Positions 46,471-56,540 are shown, counted from the first letter of the stretch. The stretch is DNA of 64,000 bases from an uncultured Bacilli bacterium (GCA_934096715.1 CAKOMQ010000004.1:4317-68316), one strand, 5' to 3'. A program made the numbers and translations. The notes: generated by a model from the sequence alone, not told the origin.

Positions 46471-46996
46471 ATTCAAATTCTACAGTATTTGCCCATTTAA
46501 TAAATGTATCACTGTAATCAGATTTATCTTTCTTATTACAAGCAAAGTTTAATAACCAGAAAGCATCATCAGTTTTATATACAACTCCCATATAATAGAA
46601 ATCTTTACCAGATACTTCTTTTTCATAAGTAAAATAAATATACTTATTACTATCACTTGTATATAATTTAGAATCTAATTTATTAGAAGTTAATACTGCT
46701 TTAGCATAATCTTCTAGTGAAGATTTACTACTTAAGTTAGTTCCATCTAATTCTTTAAATCCTTGTTTTAAAGCAGTTACTATAGCTTCTTCAGATTCAT
46801 AATAGTTTGTTAAACTAGCAATATCTTTTTTATAAAAATCACTTGGTATAGTAATTTTCATACCGTTATCACTATAAACTTTGTCTTTCTTTTCACTAGC
46901 TTTTGGTGTATCACTAGTATCATCACTAAATAATGAACAACCTTGAATACCAAATAGTAACATCATACAAGCAAATAAACTTAAAAATTTCTTCAT
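46469..46996 (-). CDS. Lipoprotein of unknown function
   Basis: 175 residues from ATG 46996, six bases after AAGGAGG; the longer reading has no site. A lipoprotein signal MKKFLSLFACMMLLFG ends in a lipobox IQGC with Cys20. An acidic-basic linker leads to an outside domain (about 40-175) of mixed alpha/beta type: GMKITIPSDFYK, YIYFTYEKE, YYMGVVYKTDDAFWLLNFAC. The fold resembles the lipoproteins of many gut Bacillota with PsbP-like domains, but no function can be given. Confidence 0.75.
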   Translation of the reverse strand: MKKFLSLFACMMLLFGIQGCSLFSDDTSDTPKASEKKDKVYSDNGMKITIPSDFYKKDIASLTNYYESEEAIVTALKQGFKELDGTNLSSKSSLEDYAKAVLTSNKLDSKLYTSDSNKYIYFTYEKEVSGKDFYYMGVVYKTDDAFWLLNFACNKKDKSDYSDTFIKWANTVEFE

Positions 46997-47067
46997 AATA
47001 TTCCTCCTTGAAATCATTATAATTCATTTAAAAACTACTTGCAAGTAAATAACCAATAGTTTCTATT

Positions 47068-48639
47068 TTATCTTATAGCATCTACTTTATAAACAAATAT
47101 TGTTTCACTTGCGTTATTAGAAGCATAACCATTATAGTTTTTAGATAATGTAGTTAAACTTTTTACAGTACTTACCTTTTCAGAAATAATATTAGAATAT
47201 TTTACTAGTTCATTTATACCTTCTTCATTGAATCTATTAGCGCCTTCTAGTACTTGTTTACTACCATTTTTTAATAGTTTAGAATTTTCACTTAACGCTT
47301 TAGTACCTTGATTTATCTTTTTAGTATTACTATTTATAAGAGTCATATTCTTATCTAAACTATTAGTACCTACATATAGTCTATCTATATTAGTAACAAG
47401 TAGATCTAGAGAAGTATTAACTTTTTCTACTAAAGTTTTAGTACTATTTGATAATGAGTTAATGGCATTAGTATTATTATCTAATAACATAACTAGTTCA
47501 ACTGTATTTTTAACATTTAATAAATTTACATCTGTACCAGTATAGTTAGCTAATGAATTAGTTTGATAAATTGTTAATAATTCTTCATAAGTCATATTGG
47601 TTTTACTAATTAAAGTATTTCTTGTAGAATTGTTCTTTGTAAGTAATTCTCTTAAACCTTCTTCATTAGAACTAGCAGTTACCATTCTATTTAATTCATC
47701 TTTACTATCAATAATACTTTGTTTTAATAATAAAATATTATTACTTAAATCTCCTGTTTTACTATTTATTTGATTAATATATCCACTTATAGCATTCATA
47801 TTATCACTTAGTTTTTTAGTACTATTTTCTAAAGTTTTATTACTATCATCTAGAGTTCTAATACCATCTATTAGTTTATTCATGTTATCACTTAGTTTAG
47901 TAGCACTAGTAGTTAGAATATCTACTTTATTAAACATACTTAAATCTACATCGCTTAGTAATTTAGGACTAGCTACTATATAGAAATCATTTGTACTAAA
48001 GTTTTTAGTAGTATAAGATAATGTTATAGTATTTAATTTACTCATACTATTTATACTTAAACTTTCATATAATCCTGGAGAAGATATCGCAAGTACTGAA
48101 GAACGTGTTCCACTATCAACTACTTTACCATTAGTAACTCTAATATTAGAGTTATCTTCATTATTAAGAATAGTTCCTACACTTACTACGAATGGAGTAT
48201 ATAAAGTCTTACTATTTAAGTATTTTTTACTATTATTAGTAAATTCAAATTTAATTTTAATATTTCCACTTTTACCAACAATATCTTGTGCTTTCTTTTC
48301 CTTGCCATCTAAGTAGTAAGTTATTTTAGTACTTATAGGTAATTTATTTTCACTAGTACCTTGATAATAAATATCTTTATTAAGATTATTAAAGATTAGT
48401 TTATTACCATTTTGAGTAAACGATTCATCACCATTTATATTCATAATATCTTTAAGTTCAGTTTCATCTTCAATACTTGTTTTACCATTTAAATATAAAT
48501 GATTAGTAACAACACTTTTATTTATACTACCATCACTATTTAAGTTAGTATAAACAGATTCACTTTTAGTTAAGGCTCCAACATTTAATGGAGTAACTAT
48601 TAATAAAAGTAATAATAAATAATTTTTAATTTTATTCAT
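47068..48639 (-). CDS. Secreted coiled-coil protein, partner of the MMPL exporter
   Basis: 523 residues. Signal peptide (1-22, ending VGALT). A beta-rich part (25-235) is followed by long heptad-like helices (245-500) with repeated motifs of the type LSDNMNKLIDGI, LSENSKLLKNGSKQVLEGA, similar to YhgE-type and phage-infection-protein helical regions. No C-terminal membrane helix is seen. It overlaps the MMPL gene by eight bases and probably forms the extracytoplasmic part of that exporter. Confidence 0.7.
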   Translation of the reverse strand: MNKIKNYLLLLLLIVTPLNVGALTKSESVYTNLNSDGSINKSVVTNHLYLNGKTSIEDETELKDIMNINGDESFTQNGNKLIFNNLNKDIYYQGTSENKLPISTKITYYLDGKEKKAQDIVGKSGNIKIKFEFTNNSKKYLNSKTLYTPFVVSVGTILNNEDNSNIRVTNGKVVDSGTRSSVLAISSPGLYESLSINSMSKLNTITLSYTTKNFSTNDFYIVASPKLLSDVDLSMFNKVDILTTSATKLSDNMNKLIDGIRTLDDSNKTLENSTKKLSDNMNAISGYINQINSKTGDLSNNILLLKQSIIDSKDELNRMVTASSNEEGLRELLTKNNSTRNTLISKTNMTYEELLTIYQTNSLANYTGTDVNLLNVKNTVELVMLLDNNTNAINSLSNSTKTLVEKVNTSLDLLVTNIDRLYVGTNSLDKNMTLINSNTKKINQGTKALSENSKLLKNGSKQVLEGANRFNEEGINELVKYSNIISEKVSTVKSLTTLSKNYNGYASNNASETIFVYKVDAIR

Positions 48640-50713
48640 GTATAAGACTTCCTTTCATACCTTTTGTGGTTTTCATAATTAAATTATCAAATATTAATAG
48701 AAGTGATGGTAAAACAAATACTACCACTAACATACTAATAATTGCACCTCTTGATATTAATAAGCATATAGATCCAATCATATCAATATCAGAGTAAATA
48801 TAGACACCAAATGTTGCACAGAAGAAACATAAGGCACTTGTAATAATTGAAACACTAGATAAATCTAAAGTTTCTTTCATACATTCGTATTTATCTTTAT
48901 TTTTCTTTCTAAGTTCTAAGTATTTAGTACTCATTAAAATAGCATAGTCGATAGTGGCTCCTAGTTGAATTGTACCTACGACAATTGATGCGATAAACGG
49001 AAGTGATGTATTAGTAAAGTAAGATAAAGATAAATTCATAAATATTGCCATTTCAATTGCAAATACTAAGATAACTGGTAAACTAATTGATTTAAGTACA
49101 ATTAACATTATTACAAATATTACAGCTATTGATATATAGTTAACTACTTTAAAATCATGATCTGCTATTGTAACTAAATCTTTAGTTAGAGCACCTTCTC
49201 CTGCTACTATACCATTTTTATCATACTTCTTAACTAGTTTCTCTACATTATCTACTTGACTATTTAATTCTTTACTAGCAACTTCATATGTAGAATTAAT
49301 TATTATAATTTGATATAAATCATTCTTATATATATTAGTTAAATCTTCTGGTAAGATATCTGTAGATATACCACTTTTTTCAAGTAAAGATGGTGCTAGA
49401 ACTAAATCAATACCATCCATACTTTTTAAGTCATTAACTAACTCTTCTATTTCATTAGCTTTTATACTTTTATCTAGAATAATTATTTGTGGTGATATTA
49501 TATTATATCTTTTAGCAAGTTCACTATTTGCAACACTACTAGGTAGATCATCTGGTAAAGACTTATCTAGTTTATAATATACATCATAATTACTATTACC
49601 GTAGATAGCTGGTATTAATAAGATTAAGAATACTATAACAATATATTTGTAGTATTTTGTTGAGAAGTTGTTAATAAACTTAAATTTTGGAAAGTGTATT
49701 TTATGTTTAGTCTTCTCTATTAAACTATCAAATGTAAGTAATAAAGCTGGGAATACAGTTAAGACACAAATTAGTCCCCATAATACACCTTTAGCCATTA
49801 CTATACCAATATCTTTTCCAAGAGTTAAATCCATAAAACATAATGCGAGAAAGCCAGCAATTGTTGTAAGTGATGAACCAATTACAGATTTAAATGTTTC
49901 ACATATTGCTTCATTCATAGCTTCTTTTTTATCATGTTTTTTACTCTTCTCTTTTGCTTGTTCATACTTATGATATAAGAATATTGAGAAGTCTGTTGTA
50001 ACTCCTAATTGAAGCACAGCAGTTATTGCTTTAGTAATATAAGATACATTTCCTAATAAGATATTACTTCCTAAATTATAAATAATTGCAAAACCTATAT
50101 TACCTAGAAGTAGAACTGGGATAATATAAGAGTCTGTAGCAAATCCTAATACTATTAAACATAGAATAACAGCAATTGTTACATAAATAATGACTTCACT
50201 ATTAGATAAGTTCATTGTATCTATAACCATTGATGTCATACCAGATACACTAGAAGCATTATCAACTGTATCTCTTATTTCATTAACCGCATTCATTGTT
50301 CTTTCATTACTTGTACCATCTTCCATAGTTACTATAATAACAGTACCATCTTTATTAGTTATTTTATCTGTTATGTTACTAGGTAGCATATTAATTGGAA
50401 TAGTTGAGTCTGTTACGTCAGCAACGCTAACAACTCCATTAACACCATCTATGTCTTTAATCTTATCTTCTAATGTTAAGATATCATGATTAGACATATT
50501 ATCAACCATAACAAATGAAAATGCTCCAATATTAAATTCATCTGTTAATATTTCTTGACCTTTCATTGTGTCAATATCACTCGGTAAGTAAACTAGGATA
50601 TCATAATTAACTTTTGTATTAACATAGCCAATTACAGCTGGTATCAAAAGTATAATAGATAAAAATACAATAAGTTTACTATGCTCCGTTATAAATTTAG
50701 ATATCTTTTTCAT
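48632..50713 (-). CDS. MMPL/RND-family exporter
   Basis: 693 residues from ATG 50713, seven bases after GGAGG; an ATG two codons earlier is too close. Twelve membrane helices in two halves (1, 160-345; 350, 525-685), each with a large outside loop. The RND-like D-x-x-x-x-x segments TTDFSIFLYHKYE and ATIDYAILMSTKYLE carry the proton-relay Asp. The substrate is unknown; Bacillota members export lipids or antimicrobials. It is divergent from a TetR gene, the likely repressor. Confidence 0.88.
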   Translation of the reverse strand: MKKISKFITEHSKLIVFLSIILLIPAVIGYVNTKVNYDILVYLPSDIDTMKGQEILTDEFNIGAFSFVMVDNMSNHDILTLEDKIKDIDGVNGVVSVADVTDSTIPINMLPSNITDKITNKDGTVIIVTMEDGTSNERTMNAVNEIRDTVDNASSVSGMTSMVIDTMNLSNSEVIIYVTIAVILCLIVLGFATDSYIIPVLLLGNIGFAIIYNLGSNILLGNVSYITKAITAVLQLGVTTDFSIFLYHKYEQAKEKSKKHDKKEAMNEAICETFKSVIGSSLTTIAGFLALCFMDLTLGKDIGIVMAKGVLWGLICVLTVFPALLLTFDSLIEKTKHKIHFPKFKFINNFSTKYYKYIVIVFLILLIPAIYGNSNYDVYYKLDKSLPDDLPSSVANSELAKRYNIISPQIIILDKSIKANEIEELVNDLKSMDGIDLVLAPSLLEKSGISTDILPEDLTNIYKNDLYQIIIINSTYEVASKELNSQVDNVEKLVKKYDKNGIVAGEGALTKDLVTIADHDFKVVNYISIAVIFVIMLIVLKSISLPVILVFAIEMAIFMNLSLSYFTNTSLPFIASIVVGTIQLGATIDYAILMSTKYLELRKKNKDKYECMKETLDLSSVSIITSALCFFCATFGVYIYSDIDMIGSICLLISRGAIISMLVVVFVLPSLLLIFDNLIMKTTKGMKGSLIHE

Positions 50714-50845
50714 ATTCATTCCTCCAACACGTTATAGTTTATTCTATTTAAATTAATTATTCACTTACAATAAACGTATAAATGTATTTTAATAAACAAT
50801 TGTCTACTAATTGTATGATATTTACTATACTTTTGTTGCTTATTT

Positions 50846-50874
50846 TTGTATTTGTATGATAAAAGTGCTATAAT
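50846..50874 (+). promoter_or_regulatory. Promoter of the TetR gene at 50892
   Basis: TTGTAT at 50846-50851 and TATAAT at 50869-50874, 17 bases apart. The divergent gap 50714-50891 also contains A/T-rich partial palindromes that could be repressor sites. Confidence 0.6.
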
Positions 50875-50891
50875 GATTTTGGTGACTTGAT

Positions 50892-51452
50892 ATGAATAAA
50901 ACTGATTTACGTGTTATAAAAACAAAGAAATGTTTATATAATGCTTTATTGATATTAATGAAAGATAATACTTTTGAAAATATTAAAGTATCAGATATAT
51001 GTGATAAAGCATTAGTAAATAGATCAACATTCTATTCTCATTTTGATGATAAATACGATTTATTATATGATTTTATAACTGATTTAAAAAACGAACTAGC
51101 AAATGAATTAGAAAATAATAATGAAATAGCGTCTACACGTCTATATTACTTAAAGATGATTGAATTATTTATAAATCATATTGAAGATAAGAAAGATATA
51201 TATTCAATGGTTATGAAAAATAATCGAAATGGTATTACGACTGATATGGTTTATCAAACTTTAAATCAAGATGTATTAAAAAGATTAGAGAAGGAAAAGG
51301 ATTCACAAGCAAACAAAGTACCTAGAGAAATTATTGCTAAATTTTATTTGGGTGCTATTATCAATGTTGGTATGGAACTTTTAGAAAATAACAAATACAC
51401 TAAAGAAGAAATATTGACATATTTTGACGAATTAATACCAGAAAATTTGTAA
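50892..51452 (+). CDS. TetR-family regulator, probable repressor of the MMPL operon
   Basis: 186 residues. The N-terminal HTH (about 8-55): KKCLYNALLILMKDNTFENI, KVSDICDKALVNRSTFYSHF and DDKYDLLYDF. The C-terminal half resembles the TetR_C domain of the DhaS/AcrR-like group. It is divergent from the MMPL exporter and upstream of an SDR gene in the same direction, so it may control both. Confidence 0.88.
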   Translation: MNKTDLRVIKTKKCLYNALLILMKDNTFENIKVSDICDKALVNRSTFYSHFDDKYDLLYDFITDLKNELANELENNNEIASTRLYYLKMIELFINHIEDKKDIYSMVMKNNRNGITTDMVYQTLNQDVLKRLEKEKDSQANKVPREIIAKFYLGAIINVGMELLENNKYTKEEILTYFDELIPENL

Positions 51453-51494
51453 ATAATATAAATAGTTTGGTATAATTTTTACAAGGAGGCTAAT

Positions 51495-52241
51495 ATGAGA
51501 TTAGAAAATAAAGTTGCTATTATAACTGGTAGCTCATCAGGTATTGGTTATGCAGTGGCAGATAAATATTTAAGTGAAGGAGCAAAAGTTGTTGTTTGTG
51601 GACTTAATCCTGAAGATATCAAGAAGTCTATAGATAAGTTATCTCTTAAATATGATGCAAATAATATTTTGGGAGTTACTGTTAATGTAAAAAATACAAA
51701 TGAAATAGAAAATTTATTTAATGAAACAATAAAAAAATTTGGTAAATTAGATATTCTAGTTAATAATGCTGGTATTGCTCCTGCTAAACCACTTGATTTA
51801 ATGACTGACGAAGAATGGGATAATACAATTAGTATTAATTTAACTGGTGCATTTAAGTGTACTCGTGAAGCTTTCAAATATATGAAAGAAACGGGTGGAA
51901 GTATTATAAATACTAGTTCTTTTGTTAGCTTATATGGTTCACCTACTCAAGCTAGTTATTCAGCTAGTAAAGCAGGCCTTAATGGACTTACTAAATCTAA
52001 TGCTAAAGAATTAGGTAAATTTGGAATACGTGTTAATGCCGTAGCGCCAGGCGTAGTAATGACTGACATGGTTAAAGAAACTACTAATGATCAAGTAATT
52101 GAAAGATTAAATATGATGACACCTGTTGGTAGAGCTAGTCAAGTTAGTGATTTAGTTGGTATCTATGTTTATCTAGCTAGCGATGAATCATTAACTACTA
52201 CTGGTACTATTATAAATATTGATGGTGGATTAGTAATGTAA
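51495..52241 (+). CDS. Short-chain dehydrogenase/reductase (FabG-like)
   Basis: 248 residues, classical SDR. TGSSSGIGYAVADK (11-24) binds NAD(P), LVNNAGIAPAKP is the second motif, and the catalytic Ser (NTSSFVSLYG), Tyr and Lys (YSASKAG, about 154-160) are intact. IDGGLVM closes the fold. The substrate is not readable; stand-alone copies outside fatty-acid operons often act on polyols, acetoin or steroids. AAGGAGG precedes the ATG. Confidence 0.88.
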   Translation: MRLENKVAIITGSSSGIGYAVADKYLSEGAKVVVCGLNPEDIKKSIDKLSLKYDANNILGVTVNVKNTNEIENLFNETIKKFGKLDILVNNAGIAPAKPLDLMTDEEWDNTISINLTGAFKCTREAFKYMKETGGSIINTSSFVSLYGSPTQASYSASKAGLNGLTKSNAKELGKFGIRVNAVAPGVVMTDMVKETTNDQVIERLNMMTPVGRASQVSDLVGIYVYLASDESLTTTGTIINIDGGLVM

Positions 52242-52270
52242 AAAAATGTTCCTAACAAGTGAACATTTTT
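52242..52270 (+). terminator. Terminator of the SDR gene
   Basis: AAAAATGTTC (52242-52251) and GAACATTTTT (52261-52270) pair, with a T-run. Confidence 0.8.
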
Positions 52271-52498
52271 TATTTGCATAAAACAATTTTTTATGTAAAT
52301 AAAATATAAAAATTGGAAATACGCAAAATATAATTAGCTTTGCTAAAACACATTTCTTAAAGTTTGATGTTCGTCAAATAAAAAGCAAACTATTATAGTC
52401 ATAACACTTAACATAAATAGTGGTACAAATATTAGGGTAAATATTCTTCTAAATTTTTCCCATCACATCTTCTTGTAAAGACCTTCATAAGCATCATC
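52271..52498 (-). other. Intergenic stretch with a possible decayed membrane-protein fragment
   Basis: On the minus strand one frame reads FRRIFTLIFVPLFMLSVMTI then IVCFLFDEHQTLRNVF and a stop near 52349. It has no start codon and is preceded by a stop. It looks like a remnant of a one-helix membrane protein upstream of which the TetR gene lies. Nothing else is seen. Confidence 0.3.
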
Positions 52499-53113
52499 CT
52501 ACTCTAAACTATCTTTAAACATATTATTTATATTCTCTATAACTATATATGTCATTATATCATAATTCATATTACTATGTTTATGATATATTTTTTCATG
52601 ACATAAATTATCTATCATCCCAATCATTATATGAACTTTCTCACTTAAATGATTATCTTTAACTCCAGTGTTAACTAGAAGATTTTTTAGATAATTGGTC
52701 ATTTCTATTTCTCTATTATAGTAGTATTCAGCTACTCTTTTATCAGAATGAACCATAGCCATTATTTCTTCATGAGCAATTTCACTAACTATATGATTAT
52801 TAATATATTTATCTATCATATTTTTTAATATTTTATCAAAGTTCTTAACATCAAAATCTTTGCTTTTTATTTTGAGCATTGGAAAGAATATATCACTTCC
52901 ATATTTTTCTAAAGCATTCATAAATATGTCATATTTATCTTGAAAGTACTGGTAGACAATTCCTGTAGACACTCCTGCTTTCTTAGCTATAAGTGCGGTA
53001 TTGGTGTTATAGTAACCTTGTTCACATATTAGTTTAAATCCACTTTCAATTATTTTTTCTTTTTTCTCTATTGCTCTATTTTGTTTAGGATCTCTTTTCT
53101 CCAATTTACTCAC
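52499..53113 (-). CDS. TetR-family regulator of the divergent ABC transporter
   Basis: 204 residues. HTH (about 15-60): IEKKEKIIESGFKLICEQGY, TALIAKKAGVSTGIVYQYFQ and DKYDIFMNAL. The C-terminal ligand domain is helical. It starts with GTG at 53113, or a TTG five codons in; AAGG overlaps the GTG so the choice is unsure. It is divergent from the MacB/FtsX-type ABC genes, and a palindrome in the shared region is the likely operator. Confidence 0.85.
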   Translation of the reverse strand: MSKLEKRDPKQNRAIEKKEKIIESGFKLICEQGYYNTNTALIAKKAGVSTGIVYQYFQDKYDIFMNALEKYGSDIFFPMLKIKSKDFDVKNFDKILKNMIDKYINNHIVSEIAHEEIMAMVHSDKRVAEYYYNREIEMTNYLKNLLVNTGVKDNHLSEKVHIMIGMIDNLCHEKIYHKHSNMNYDIMTYIVIENINNMFKDSLE

Positions 53114-53159
53114 CTTCTAACTAATTATAACACATATATGAATAATTTTTCATATTACA

Positions 53160-53208
53160 TTGACTATTATTATTTATTAGAATATAATTAATATGAAATA
53201 TGTTTCAT
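53160..53208 (+). promoter_or_regulatory. Promoter and operator of the ABC transporter genes
   Basis: TTGACT (53160-53165) and TATAAT (53183-53188), 17 bases apart. ATGAAA-TATG-TTTCAT (53193-53208) is a perfect palindrome at the transcription start, a typical TetR site. Confidence 0.65.
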
Positions 53209-53229
53209 GTTTCAAAAAGGAGTTATTTT

Positions 53230-53934
53230 ATGAAAGAAAGTTTTATTAAATTAAAGAATGTTAAGAAAACATATATTGTTGGAGAACAAGAATTTAATGC
53301 CCTAAATGGCGTTGATGCAGAAATTAATAAGGGAGAATTTGTTGTAATTTTAGGACCTAGTGGTGCTGGTAAATCTACCCTACTAAATTTACTTGGGGGA
53401 ATGGATAAACCCACTAGTGGATCAATAATTATTGATTCGGAAGATATTAGTAAATATAATGATAAAGAATTAACTAAGTATCGAGCTAATAGTGTTGGCT
53501 TTATATTCCAATTCTATAATATTATGCCTACCCTAACTGTACGTGAGAATGTTGAATTAATCAAAGATATTACTAAAACTAGTTTAAGTAGTAAAGATGT
53601 CTTAAAAAGTGTTGGTCTATATAAACATAAAGATAAATTTCCGCAAGAATTATCTGGTGGCGAACAACAAAGAGTATCTATAGCAAGAGCTATTATGAAA
53701 GAACCAAAGTTACTGTTATGTGATGAACCTACTGGAGCGTTGGATTCTAAAACTGGTGTTGAAGTATTAAAACTATTAAAAGAAGAAGTTAATAAAGGTA
53801 CTACTGTAATAATTGTTACTCATAACTCATTAATTGCAGATATCGCTGACAGAGTTATCAATATTAAGAATGGTAAAATAGAAAAAAATAAATTAAATAA
53901 GAATCCTAAAAATATTGATGAGGTTAAGTGGTAA
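53230..53934 (+). CDS. ABC transporter ATP-binding protein (MacB/LolD type)
   Basis: 234 residues from ATG 53230, seven bases after AAGGAG; the longer reading from 53200 overlaps the operator. Walker A LGPSGAGKSTLLN near 39, Q-loop FIFQFYN, signature ELSGGEQQRVSIA, Walker B LLLCDEPTGALD and the H-loop THNS are all present. It powers the FtsX-like permease that starts two bases after its stop. Confidence 0.95.
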   Translation: MKESFIKLKNVKKTYIVGEQEFNALNGVDAEINKGEFVVILGPSGAGKSTLLNLLGGMDKPTSGSIIIDSEDISKYNDKELTKYRANSVGFIFQFYNIMPTLTVRENVELIKDITKTSLSSKDVLKSVGLYKHKDKFPQELSGGEQQRVSIARAIMKEPKLLLCDEPTGALDSKTGVEVLKLLKEEVNKGTTVIIVTHNSLIADIADRVINIKNGKIEKNKLNKNPKNIDEVKW

Positions 53935-53935
53935 T

Positions 53936-56227
53936 ATGTTACATAAAAAGATGATTAGGGATATTAAAAATAATTTATCCCAATTTATTACAATATTCTT
54001 AATGATTATGATAGGTGTTATGGCCTATTCTGGTATTAAAGCATACATGGATGGAATGAGTTATACTAAAGATACTTTCTATAAAGAAAATAATATTCAA
54101 GATTTAAATATAATTGGAACTAATTTTACTAATGATGACTTAAATGAAATTAAAAACATTAATGGAGTTAATGATGCAGAAAGAAAGCTATCTATTACAG
54201 GTACTACTGATAATAATAAAACTTTATTAATTAATTTTATTGAATCTAATAATATATCTAAATTTTATGTTGTAAGTGGAAAAGGATTTAATAAAGATAC
54301 ACATGGTGTATGGTTAGATGAATACTATGCTAATGAAAATAATATAAAAGTTGGAGATTATATAAAAGTTAAATATGATAATATTTCTTTAAAAGAAAAA
54401 GTAATTGGACTTGTTAATGTACCAGATCACTTATATGATGTTCAAGATGAAAGTGAGTTGTTTCCTAATAGAAAAGAATTTGGCTTTGCTTATCTTTCTA
54501 TAAATGAGTTAACTAAAGATTATAGTAATTATATTATATTTAATAATATTATGGTAGATCTTAAAGATAATGCTAATTTGAATCAAGTAAGAAATGAAAT
54601 AGAAAATAAATTTAGTAGTAATTTAGCAATTATTAAAACTAGTGATACTACTTCTGATAGTACATATCAAGGAGAAATAGATGAAGGTAAAACTTATGTA
54701 GGGGTATTTTCAGGATTATTCATTTTTATAGCGATGCTTTCAGTTATTGCAACAATGACAAGAGTTATTAAAAAAGAAAGAACTCAAATAGGAACATTAA
54801 AAGCTTTAGGATTTAAGAATTCAAGAATACTAATGCATTATATTGGTTATGGACTATATATATCAATTCTTGCTAGTATAGTAGGTTTAATACTAGGATA
54901 TTTCTTTATAGGTAATACTTTTATGAATCTTGAAACAAGTGTATTTGAAATACCTAATGGACATCCTGTCATAAATTCATCTAGTTATTTAGTGGCAATT
55001 TTAGTAGTACTATTAATAACATTTATAACTTACATTACTGGTAGAACTATACTAAAAGAAAATCCTAGTGAAACACTAAGAAATAAAATACCTAGTGTTA
55101 AAGGTAGAAGTCTTAATATTACTAAGAAAGGTATATTTAAAAAATTAAATTTTTCTAGTAAATGGAATTTAAGAGATATAATTAGAAATAAAGCAAGAAC
55201 TATTATGGGTATAGTTGGACTTTCTGGATCTACTATGTTAATAGTGTGTGCTTTAGGTATGTTAAATAGTATGAATTATTTTGTAGATTTACAATTTAAT
55301 AAATTATATAACTTTGATTATAAACTTAATTTAATGAGTAATATAAGTGAGAATGATTTAAATAATTTAGAAAATATTTATGGCAATCATACTTCTAGAA
55401 CTTATGGTATAGAAATTAAAGATAATAATAAATTAGAGTCTAATAATATATTTGTAGATGATAGTGATGGCTATGTAAAGTTTATTGATAATAAAGATAA
55501 CTATACTAAAGTAGATAATAATAAAGGAATATATGTTACTTATAAATTAGCAAGCAATAATAATTATAAAATTGGAGATAAAATTACATGGCATATTTAT
55601 GGAGATAATCATTATTATACAAGTGAAATTGTTGGATTTAATAAAGATTTCCAAAATCAAAATATTACGATGACTAGAGAATATTTAGAAAGTTTAGGTA
55701 TTACATATAAACCAGATTCATTATATACTAATAAAGATTTAAAGGATGTTAAAAGTATTAAGAATGTAGAAAACATACAAGATAAAGATTCATTAAAGAA
55801 TGGTATGAATAATATGTTATCTATGATGAAAACTATGTTAACATTGATTATAAGTATTGCTATTATACTAGGAAGTATTATTATATATAATTTAGGTATA
55901 CTTTCTTATACTGAGAAACAATATCAATTTGCTACTTTGAAAGTTCTTGGTTTTGATGATAGTAAAATTAAAAATATATTTACTAAACAAAATAACTGGA
56001 TTTCCATAATATCTATATTAATTGGATTACCTTGTGGTTATATTTTAACTAGTTGGTTATTTAAAACTGCTATTGATGAAAATTATGACTTTGGCGCTCA
56101 TATATTACCTATAACTTATATATTGGCGGCTATTGGGACATTTGTTATCTCTTATTTAGTATCTAGATTACTTGCTAAAAGAATTAAAAATATAGATATG
56201 GTTACTAGTTTAAAAGGCAATGAATAA
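53936..56227 (+). CDS. FtsX-like (MacB-type) ABC permease
   Basis: 763 residues from ATG 53936, just after the ATPase stop. One N-terminal helix (about 17-37), an extracellular domain, then three helices (about 265-380), a second helix and outside domain, and three helices at the end (about 640-755). This is the duplicated FtsX layout of the YhgE-unlike BceB/MacB superfamily with two outside domains. ERTQIGTLKALGFK and YQFATLKVLGFDDSK are the paired cytosolic coupling helices. Substrate unknown; the TetR control suggests a drug or lipid. Confidence 0.88.
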   Translation: MLHKKMIRDIKNNLSQFITIFLMIMIGVMAYSGIKAYMDGMSYTKDTFYKENNIQDLNIIGTNFTNDDLNEIKNINGVNDAERKLSITGTTDNNKTLLINFIESNNISKFYVVSGKGFNKDTHGVWLDEYYANENNIKVGDYIKVKYDNISLKEKVIGLVNVPDHLYDVQDESELFPNRKEFGFAYLSINELTKDYSNYIIFNNIMVDLKDNANLNQVRNEIENKFSSNLAIIKTSDTTSDSTYQGEIDEGKTYVGVFSGLFIFIAMLSVIATMTRVIKKERTQIGTLKALGFKNSRILMHYIGYGLYISILASIVGLILGYFFIGNTFMNLETSVFEIPNGHPVINSSSYLVAILVVLLITFITYITGRTILKENPSETLRNKIPSVKGRSLNITKKGIFKKLNFSSKWNLRDIIRNKARTIMGIVGLSGSTMLIVCALGMLNSMNYFVDLQFNKLYNFDYKLNLMSNISENDLNNLENIYGNHTSRTYGIEIKDNNKLESNNIFVDDSDGYVKFIDNKDNYTKVDNNKGIYVTYKLASNNNYKIGDKITWHIYGDNHYYTSEIVGFNKDFQNQNITMTREYLESLGITYKPDSLYTNKDLKDVKSIKNVENIQDKDSLKNGMNNMLSMMKTMLTLIISIAIILGSIIIYNLGILSYTEKQYQFATLKVLGFDDSKIKNIFTKQNNWISIISILIGLPCGYILTSWLFKTAIDENYDFGAHILPITYILAAIGTFVISYLVSRLLAKRIKNIDMVTSLKGNE

Positions 56228-56270
56228 TTTAGTTCATTGCCTTGAATCCATATCTATCTGCAATAAAATA

Positions 56271-56379
56271 TTGATATTTTATAAATTTTTGTGTATACTT
56301 AATTTAGGTAAAGCAAGCAGGTATGTTTCGCTTATATCATTAAGGATAGTAAGCTATCGACATAGTCGATGGCTTTTTT
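56271..56379 (+). ncRNA. Candidate small RNA with own promoter and terminator
   Basis: TTGATA (56271-56276) and TATACT (56294-56299) are 17 bases apart. GCTATCGAC and GTCGATGGC (56353-56361, 56365-56373) followed by TTTTTT form a strong terminator. The predicted RNA is about 74 bases from near 56306. It is antisense to the 3' end of the small ORF at 56332-56520. Confidence 0.4.
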
Positions 56380-56540
56380 GATTAGACCAAGATGAATATA
56401 CAAAATGGCTAACCAAAAGGCTACTTTTAATAACTTATACTTAAGTCTTAATTTCATCGTACCACGTAGTTCAGAATCAAAACCATTGTTCCAAAAACCC
56501 CTGATAGTTTGATGGTACAAGCCACAACACCTGCTCGCTT
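56311..56540. repeat. 230-bp segment bounded by a 12-bp inverted repeat
   Basis: AAGCAAGCAGGT (56311-56322) and ACCTGCTCGCTT (56529-56540) are inverted repeats with one mismatch. The enclosed DNA is more G+C-rich than its surroundings. It could be a small non-autonomous mobile element or the matched ends of a structured RNA locus. Confidence 0.4.
56332..56520 (-). CDS. Small membrane protein ORF, possible type I toxin
   Basis: 62 codons; a later ATG (56457) would give a 41-residue product. The likely core is KLRLKYKLLKVAFWLAILYI then HLGLIKKAIDYVDSLLSLMI, a basic head, one hydrophobic helix and an amphipathic tail. No good ribosome site is seen for either start. A plus-strand RNA with its own promoter overlaps its 3' end, the layout of several type I toxin-antitoxin pairs in Bacillota. 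It may also be a chance frame within a mobile repeat. Confidence 0.35.
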   Translation of the reverse strand: MYHQTIRGFWNNGFDSELRGTMKLRLKYKLLKVAFWLAILYIHLGLIKKAIDYVDSLLSLMI

